Assembly (NCBI GenBank): GCA_964058805.1
Contig: CAXKVV010001421.1
Span: 1 to 28,862, forward strand
Length of the DNA stretch: 28,862 bases
Direction: 5' to 3'
Source: Schoenoplectus triqueter
Lineage: Eukaryota; Streptophyta; Magnoliopsida; Poales; Cyperaceae
Shown: piece after piece, positions 21,834-28,862 of the stretch
Layout: every line of letters begins with the position of its first letter
Numbering within the stretch: the stretch's first letter is position 1
Made by a program: the position numbers and the translations under genes
Notes under the pieces: generated by a model
What the model saw: the letters and a program-made list of their open reading frames with translations, nothing else
What the model was told of the DNA's origin: nothing
The model's database searches: none

Positions 21834-24800
21834 ATGGAGATTCAAGAAATCAGTGAGACGAGGGGAGAAGCGACAGTTGCCGCCAGTCAAACTGTTGGAA
21901 TTGCTGTAAAACTCAGTCGTAACAGTAATCCAGTGGTAAAATGGGCCATCGATAAATTTGCACCTGAGGGGAAAACTCTAATCAAGCTTTTGCATGTTCT
22001 ACCTAAGCAAAAGATGGTTCCAACTCCATGTACGTAATTAATTACTGGCACAATATTGTTTGACCTTTCAGAAATGTGAATATCTTCTTTAGTTATATTT
22101 TTCTTCTAGGTCAGCCTACTTATAATATATTAAGAAAATAAAAAGAGTTTGGTTCAGGACAGACAATTTACAAATATTTCCACGGTTTAAGATTTAAGAT
22201 TTGGCAAGTATGCGAATATCTTCTTTATTTTGTTGAAATTATGGCAAATATTTGGCAATCTCCCAGTTATGCTTTGTTAGTTTCTTTTTTCTGATTTTCT
22301 CTTCGCCGAATGTGAAAGTAGGGTTCATAGGGGGGAAACTAAAAGAGGCAATGTGGGGTTATTTTTTGAACATCTCATAAAAATAAAGTTTTTGGCAAAA
22401 GAAATGCCAGATTTCCGTGTTTTCCTCAACAAATATGGTAGTAAAGTATTTGTATTCTGGTTTGATTGTTTATATAGAGAGAGAGATAAAACGAAGGAAC
22501 TTTGGGTTCTATCCTTGGAGCATTTTGATTATAAAACAAAAATGCATAATTGAGTCCAAAATTACTTAACCAAATTTGACTGTGCAATTGGGCCATTTTC
22601 ATGCTTAAATAAGACAACAAATAGAGTTTTCACCTTCTGCAACAAAAAATTAGACAATAAAAATGTAGTGCAAACTGCCAACAAGTTGGTAGTTGTGTTG
22701 TCTAAGTATAATATTAATTGGGGCATCAATAAACGAACCAAACCATTTTATTAGAGTTACCTCACAAGTGGAATCACTTCTTGCCCAAATTAATTTTAGG
22801 TGAGAATAAAATATTATACAACTCTTGCTGATTTTATTTTTTAATTTCAGTGGGAAATTATATTCCAATTTCACAAGTGAGAGAAGATGTAGCATTGGCT
22901 TATAGGAAAGAGATGGAATGGAAAGCTCAGTCATTCCTTATTCCTTATAAGAAGATATGCTCCCATCTTAAGGTCAGTACTTGACATTTTTATCTTACAA
23001 AGGACTATCAAAAGGAACAAAGAATAATTCTCTGAGTTTATGCTGGTTTTGTAATAAGTGTATCATTCTGAATGCACAATATTATCCAGGACATTGTGTG
23101 GCATTTAACTAACTTGAAGGTTAAACCATTGAACAACTTGAGTAATAAGCTATCCTGCCCAACAAATTTACAATTATTAGTTACTTGATAAAAGCAACTC
23201 TTGTGTAGTAATCGCTAGTTGTCTTTCCTTGTAGTAATTAGTTAAAAGGAACTATCATGTAGGTGGAAGCAGAAATAGTACTACTAGAGTCTGATGATGT
23301 TTCTGGTGCAATAATGGGAGAGGTTACCAAGTCTAAAATATCCAGGCTTGTTCTAGGCGCTTCCTCCAGAGATATCTTTACTAGGTAAAGTCATAAGATC
23401 CAATAGCCATCCTTAAAAAAATGTAACGGTCCTTTGCATTTCATTTATATTCGTATTTAAAATATATGGGCCTCATGCTGAGGCCAGGTTAGTCCATGTC
23501 GGTCTGGTACCAATCAGTTGATACCAGTGCCAACAATCTGAAATTTATTCATTTACTTTGTATATTTTTTTTCTTTTGTTATCTTCTCTTTTCTTTCTTT
23601 TTCTGTTTGTTATGTTGCTTATTTGAGGCCATTTTGTAGCATAAATCATAAATAGCCTATCTAGCTTGATTATTATTATTTAGACTTTTTACAAAAAAAA
23701 AATATTTAGCATGGTTCCAAGTTCCAACTATGTTTGTGGGTGTTTTGGGCCTTTTCCATTTTATAAAAGAAATAAACTGCTAAAATAACGTTAATAAACC
23801 TAACTCAGTGCACTTTTATTGTAACTGAAGCTGCACATACTGTTTATTCTTTAAATTACTTTCTGAAATTAGTTTTACCAACAGAATTTGCAACTGTTAA
23901 TGATAGCTGTAGCATACTTGTATCAGTTCCTACTGTAAAGGTAGCGGCGTTAAGTATAAGCTAAATGATTGTAAGATACTGTGTGCAGGAAAATAAGTCC
24001 AACACAACTGAGCTCTAGAATATCAGCAAGCGTTCCCACCTTCTGCACAGTGTATGTCATCTCTAAAGGAAAACTGTTTTTGGTAAAACCTGGAACAAGT
24101 GAAGTAGATGGTAAGACTGACAATTCAGCTGCACAGGAGTGCATTGTCAGCGACATTCTTTCGACTTTGGCGAGCCGTTCTTCCAGTATACGCTCTGGTG
24201 TTCTGTTTGAAACTACTTCCATATTTTATCTGTTCTTTCGTTCCAATCTAATAAATCTGCATCTTGAAAAGAAAAATCTGAAACTGCTTTTGATAATTGT
24301 CAAAAATAAAATGAGATAGGACCTGAGCTGTAAGAGATTTTAGTCTATGACCAATCTGATAATTGCATATTAACTTTTTATGGGCCTTATCCAATACTAG
24401 GGCTTCCTTTATTTAAATTTAATGTGGTGTGCCATGAAATTGAATTAAACACAATAGCTCAGGGCCAAGATTGTAATTTTAAAAGATGAGGATGCTTTTA
24501 TTTGTATCATATGGACAAAACAGTTCTTTTCTGGCAAACAAAGATTGGACTGAAACAGATGAATTGCCAAACCAAGATTGTAATTTTAAAAGATGAGGGT
24601 GCTTTTAGTTGCATCATATGGACAAAACAGTTCTTTTCTGGCAAACAAATAATGATTATGGCTCATCTTTTTTTCAGACTGGACTGAAACAGATCAATTG
24701 CCAAAGTTATTGTGTAGATACCCATCGATACATCCACAAAGAGACCATACACATGCAAATATATACAAGAATGCTTCTGATTCAAGATATAGTTATAGTG

Positions 24801-27800
24801 ACCGATTGTTTTCTACCTATACAAGCTTGAACTCAGAAAATAATCATTCATGGTGTTCTGATGAGTTGTGCAGCTCAGTTTCAGATTCCAGAACAGATTT
24901 ATCACATCCCAGTAGCCAGGTAATGAAAAGAGTACTAAGGTAAAATTAAGATCCACTTGAAATCTTCTAATTTGCACCAATACCCCTAAAGCATCTTTTC
25001 TTTCCAGCTGTAGCTTTTGTCTGCTCGTAGCATGGTTGATTGAATTTTATATTTGTTCTCAATGACATAAACTGGTCGTTATCAAATTTGGTGCATTTAA
25101 AAAACCAATTGGTCATGCATGTGTTCTTTCAGGGTGTGTTTGGATGGTGTAGAATAGTACTGTTTTGGGAATAACAATACTGTTCTCGGGTTAGCAATCA
25201 TCCAAACACAAAATTGAAATCGAGAATAGCAACAGAACAGTGCTAATCCGTTAATCCATAGAAAACATTGGGTTAGCGGATTAGTGTCCATTAGGGTAGT
25301 GAAAATAATAAAAAAATATTTTTTTCTTTTATATTAGTATGGATTAGTATTAAATAAATATTGTTATTAAATAAAATACTAAAAAATAATTAATTATTTT
25401 AACTATTCTCTCCACTGTTCTCAAATTTCTACCCAAACAACATTTTACTAATCCGAAATAATAAAAAATAACACTATTCCCACATTCCCCGAAATATCAC
25501 TAACCTCACACTATTCTCAACTACTAACCCAAACAATGCTATTCTTACACTAATCCTTTCACCATTCAAACACACCCTCAGTAACTAACATTTAATTTTA
25601 TCAGCAGTGACTATATTATCCTCAATTTGCGCCAAATTTGATGGATAGTATCTATTTTTCTCATATCTCTGTCAGTGCAAGTCAGAAATTCTGCTTGGAA
25701 AACAGTTGTCAGTAAACCCTTACTTTATAACCAAATTTCACCAGCAAAGATACTTTATCCTAACTTGCAGGATCTAAGCTTGGAGCTTGAAAGGCTAAGA
25801 GTCAAATTGCATTGTTTCCAAGACATTTATGAGGCTGCTCATGCCTCTCAAAAACTATGTTCTACTTTTCTTTAACATACCAATCAAAAATTAGGGGTAG
25901 AACTAACTTATGCCAAAAGTGGGACACTTGCCCACTCCGGCTCAAGAAAAGAGATTGGTCTTCCTTTTCTTATTTGTCCCCTATGATGTTTTGGAGAAAA
26001 GAATGTAACATTATGCTTGTAAGACAAAACAAGTATAAACTGATGTTCCACTGTAAATTTTAAGATTAGATTTTCCTGTCAATGATATACCTCCTGTTCA
26101 ATTTGGAAAGATATTCCTTTCATTTTCTTTTGTTGTTAGATTGTGGTTGAAATAAATACAGTGGGCCTTCACAAATCATGGCAAACTTATTTTAATGTCA
26201 GGTAGAAGAAGCAGAAATTAAAAGAATTGTAGAAGAGATCAAGCTTAAAGAAATAAAGGCACCAGAAAACAATGCGAAAAATTTGTCCATGAAAGAAAAG
26301 GAAGATAAAGAGAAGGCAGAGCTAGAGGCACTGTTCATTAAAATTTGTAAAGAGGGGGAAGCTGTTCAGAGGCAAGAAGCTGATATTAATGTGCATAAAC
26401 AGCAGGAAAACTTAGAGAGCATGTCCTTAGAATGTAATTACAGAGAAGGAGAGGATTTTTATAGATATGACTGGCAGGAGATTGAGGATGCCACATCATC
26501 ATTCTCTGGTGAGCTCATGATAGGTAGAGGCTCCAATGGGGCAGTATATAAAGGAAAGTTTAAGCATACAGTTGCTGCAGTTAAGGTCCTTCACTCGCTT
26601 GAGGGTTATGGTGTCAAGCAACTAAAACAGGAGGTACAAATTTATTTTGCTTTTTTTTTGTTAATTTTAGTGAGAAGTGGTTGATGACTCCTTATTGTTT
26701 CTTAGTTTACTAAAAACTGTTTTTCAGGTTCTTTTAAATGTAATGTGCCTGATGATCTGATACAACACTATTACACAAAGACATTTTTTTCCTTAATTTT
26801 ATGCATTGCATCCTAAAGTTTGGATGAATCTGACACATTAATAAATTTTCAAAATGAAACAGTTCTTTAGATTTTGCTTTTCTTATGCTGTTCTTTTTTG
26901 TTGTCTAAATGTTTAGTCTTGGGTTCGAGTACCCTTGGCATCAAAAGCTTTTTAAAAGATCTCCCAAGATCCTATCCAACATATAAGAGGCATTTCTCAG
27001 TACTTCAGTATGGTATTTCTTGGTTGAATATGCTTTTTCTTATACCACTGTCTGAAATAAATTATGAAATTTTCAGATCAAAATTTTAAGTAACATTCGA
27101 CATCCACATTTACTTCTCCTTCTTGGCGCATGTCCTGAGAATGGTTGCTTAATTTATGAGTACATGCAAAACGGTAGCCTAGATGATCGTCTGCACTGCA
27201 AGCACAACACAGCACCCCTCCAGTGGAATGACCGATTTCGGATAGCCTCTGAAGTGGCAACCACACTGGCCTTCCTCCACTCCACCAAACCCTGCCCCAT
27301 AATACATCGTGACCTTAAACCTGCTAATATTCTTCTTGACCACAAACTTCTTAGCAAGATTGGAGATGTGGGCTTGTCGATCTTACTTCCCAATATAAAC
27401 CAAACCATTCCTAGTGGGTCATTGGATACAGCACCTGTTGGTACATTTTGTTACATAGACCCAGAGTACCAGCATACTGGTACTGTCACTGTAAAATCTG
27501 ATGTGTATGCATTGGGGGTGGTTATATTACAACTTCTGACAGGCAAACCACCAGTGGGTCTGACATCCCTGGTTGAGGGTGCAATTCAAGGCGGGTATTT
27601 AAATGATTTGTTGGACCCGAAGGCTGGAAACTGGCCCATTGAAGAGGCAACAGAGATGGCATTAATTGGTTTGAGTTGTGCTGAGTTGAGACAAAAAGAT
27701 CGACCAGACTTGAGTGATACAGTCGTACCAATGCTGGAGAGGTTGAAGGAGTATGCAAAGAGAGCTAAAGAACAAACATCTCCACCGAGCCACTTTATAT

Positions 27801-28400
27801 GTCCCATACTTCAGGTTAGTTCTTTCCTGTTTGGATAAAAATTGTGAGCATGATTTCAGGGCCTTTTAGTAATTTTCACTTGGACAAGTTCAAAAAATCT
27901 TTAGCGTCTCATTTTATCTGGCTTGAGTTATCTTTATCAAAGCAGAAACTTCAAAAGAAAACGGCAATTAGTGTGGATTATTTGTTAGGTCTGGTACAAA
28001 TAATGGACTGATATGTTCAGGATGCGATAAGGATCAATTCCAAGGGTAACTATCCTTGGATCTCATCTCTCTCGCCCTCTGTCTGCTTTTGTTAAGAACA
28101 ATTCTATTAACCAACTTTTGGTTACATGAATGTATTATAACCCTTCCTTAGCTTCTACATCGTAAAAGAGATGTTATGTCATTTTCAAAAACTTCATAGG
28201 AAGTCATGGAGGATCCGTGCGTTGCTTCAGATGGATATACATATGACCGGAAGTCAATTGAATTGTGGCTAAGATTGCATGACAAATCTCCAATGACAAG
28301 TTCCAAGCTTCCTAACAGAATTCTCATCCCAAATCATTCTCTTCGCTCTGCAATTTTAGATTGGAAATCATCAAGAACTCATGAAAGCTCACCTAATTAA
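21834..28400 (+). CDS. PUB: U-box protein kinase (USP + coiled coil + kinase + U-box)
   Basis: Proposed exons: 21834-22029, 22851-22972, 23263-23384, 23989-24197, 24678-24919, 25771-25858 (3' end unresolved), 26202-26633, 27077-27814, 28200-28400; about 780 residues. The N-terminal USP-like part shows VGIAVKLSRNSN, ALKWAI-like VVKWAIDKFA, LGNYIPISQVREDV and LVLGASSRDIFTR. A Ser-rich linker and coiled coil (25771-26460) follow. The kinase has GRGSNGAVYKG (about 26525), AAVKVL, HRDLKPANILL (about 27306), GDVGLS in the DFG position (Asp kept, normal in this class) and GTFCYIDPEY. The U-box is split by the last intron (HFICPILQ / EVMEDPCVASDGYTYDRKSIELWL). Such proteins combine kinase and E3 ubiquitin-ligase activity; the class is PUB34/35/51-54, the exact orthologue unknown. 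All junctions keep frame except exon 6 to 7. The exon 4 donor (GTGTTC) is weak. Confidence 0.88.
24465..24705 (+). repeat. Tandem duplication of the end of intron 4 and head of exon 5
   Basis: Copy A (24465-24571, 107 bp) and copy B (24572-24705, 134 bp) are about 95 percent identical. They both begin CCAAGATTGTAATTTTAAAA and end ACTGAAACAGATSAATTGCC. They differ by one clean 27-bp gap: copy B has 24650-24676, which contains the polypyrimidine tract and the A of the splice acceptor AG used for exon 5; copy A lacks it. Copy A therefore carries an exon-5-like head without a usable acceptor. Confidence 0.9.
25132..25577. mobile_element. 446-bp MITE in intron 5 of the U-box kinase gene
   Basis: The left end reads GGGTGTGTTTGGATGGTG and the inverted right end GGGTGTGTTTGAATGGTG, one mismatch in 18. 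TCA flanks both ends directly, a 3-bp target duplication. An inverted partial copy of the terminal motif (ATCCAAACACA) lies inside at about 25199. The rest is AT-rich with repeated GAATAGT, ACTATTC and TTAGCGGATTAG-type words and has no ORF. GGG-starting repeats with a 3-bp TNA duplication suggest a Tourist/Harbinger-type MITE; the family assignment is inference. It is confined to the intron. Confidence 0.85.
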
Positions 28401-28504
28401 GAGCTCCACTGGTGACTGGTTTATTTTCTTTCCTTTTTTTTTTAATTTCTACTCTGTAAACTGAAGATTATGATGTACATAGTAAAGATATCGTCAGGTT
28501 TGGC

Positions 28505-28510
28505 AATAAA
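28505..28510 (+). terminator. Poly(A) signal of the U-box kinase gene
   Basis: AATAAA lies 105 bases after the stop codon, a normal plant distance, in T-rich 3' flanking sequence. Confidence 0.55.
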
Positions 28511-28582
28511 TGAAAGGGGATTTAGGAGTCTGAAATGTGAAAGTACTAGCTGCTTGTAGTTAGAATCACGATATGCATGTAG

Positions 28583-28808
28583 AAATAGAGCAGTTGAGTT
28601 TGTAAAAATAGAGCAGTTGAGTTTGTTTCAATACGAAACCCCACAAAACGAACTTTTTCGTATATGGAAGCACTATCTCTGCTAGCAGTTTGCTTATGTG
28701 TCAATTGTTATTGATTCACTATTATAATCATTGTAAATTGACTCCAAAATTCTTATATAGTTTTCACGATTCTCCCGCATTTGCCAAGTATATATATATA
28801 TATATATA
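28583..28808. repeat. Short tandem duplication and TA run in the 3' flank
   Basis: AAATAGAGCAGTTGAGTTTG occurs twice (28583 and 28606). A (TA)n run of about 20 bases lies at 28788-28808. No gene is seen from 28401 to the end of the window. Confidence 0.75.
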
Positions 28809-28862
28809 GTATAGATATCGTGAGTTTAACTCAAAAAATATATCAAATCATCTTTAAATTTT

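Noticed and set aside
23950..24222. Minus-strand ORF of 90 codons over the U-box kinase
   Set aside because: It lies antisense to exon 4, which is conserved in the plus-strand frame; it is a shadow.
26915..26960. GGGTTCGAGTACCC in intron 7, like a tRNA or SINE B box
   Set aside because: No A box at the right distance, no cloverleaf and no SINE tail were found; a single 11-base match is weak.
27154..27807. Several minus-strand ORFs over the kinase domain
   Set aside because: They mirror the strongly conserved kinase exon and show no family features.

Overview
This is a stretch of nuclear DNA from a flowering plant. It is AT-rich, has long introns and large intergenic spaces, carries plant-type transposons, and holds two conserved eukaryotic genes split by GT-AG introns. 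The low third-position GC of the coding exons argues against a grass; I cannot place the species further.

Layout. Positions 1-8597 are mostly gene-poor and repeat-rich: a long foldback (845-1272), a small hAT-like element (1783-2046), a possible 62-residue membrane peptide gene with a TATA-like box (2431-2619), a short Helitron (about 2836-3304), two further foldbacks (5601-5877, 6267-6662) and an isolated Helitron 3' end (about 7611-7640). Positions 8598-10326 (minus strand) carry a complete ALG14 gene, the membrane subunit of the UDP-GlcNAc transferase that adds the second GlcNAc in N-glycan precursor assembly. I could join five coding exons into 229 codons. A probable 5' leader exon upstream (about 10959-11260) carries a long out-of-frame upstream ORF.

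Positions 11340-14660 are a nest of repeats: a degenerate foldback abuts a 3.0 kb element with terminal inverted repeats. Inside it are TTA/ATT microsatellite tracts and a 5'-truncated RTE-clade non-LTR retrotransposon whose reverse transcriptase frame has no frameshift and is broken only by TGA codons. Positions 14660-21240 are intergenic: a 43-bp tandem duplication, a GC-rich array of CGGGTA/AACCGTT motifs (15461-15950), another Helitron 3' end (17233) and three more inverted-repeat structures.

Positions 21834-28400 (plus strand) carry a plant U-box protein kinase of the PUB34/35/51-54 class: a USP-like domain, a coiled coil, an RLK-type kinase domain and a C-terminal U-box E3 domain, in nine coding exons. 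Eight of the nine exons join cleanly in frame. The junction between exons 6 and 7 does not. Intron 4 contains a 107/134-bp tandem duplication of the head of exon 5, and intron 5 contains a 446-bp MITE with a 3-bp target duplication.

The two genes have no evident functional link. I found no operon-like or clearly new multi-gene system. The most unusual signals are the all-TGA decay of the retrotransposon frame, the exon 6/7 break in the U-box kinase, the exon-5 head duplication whose upstream copy lacks its splice acceptor, and the overlapping upstream ORF of ALG14.
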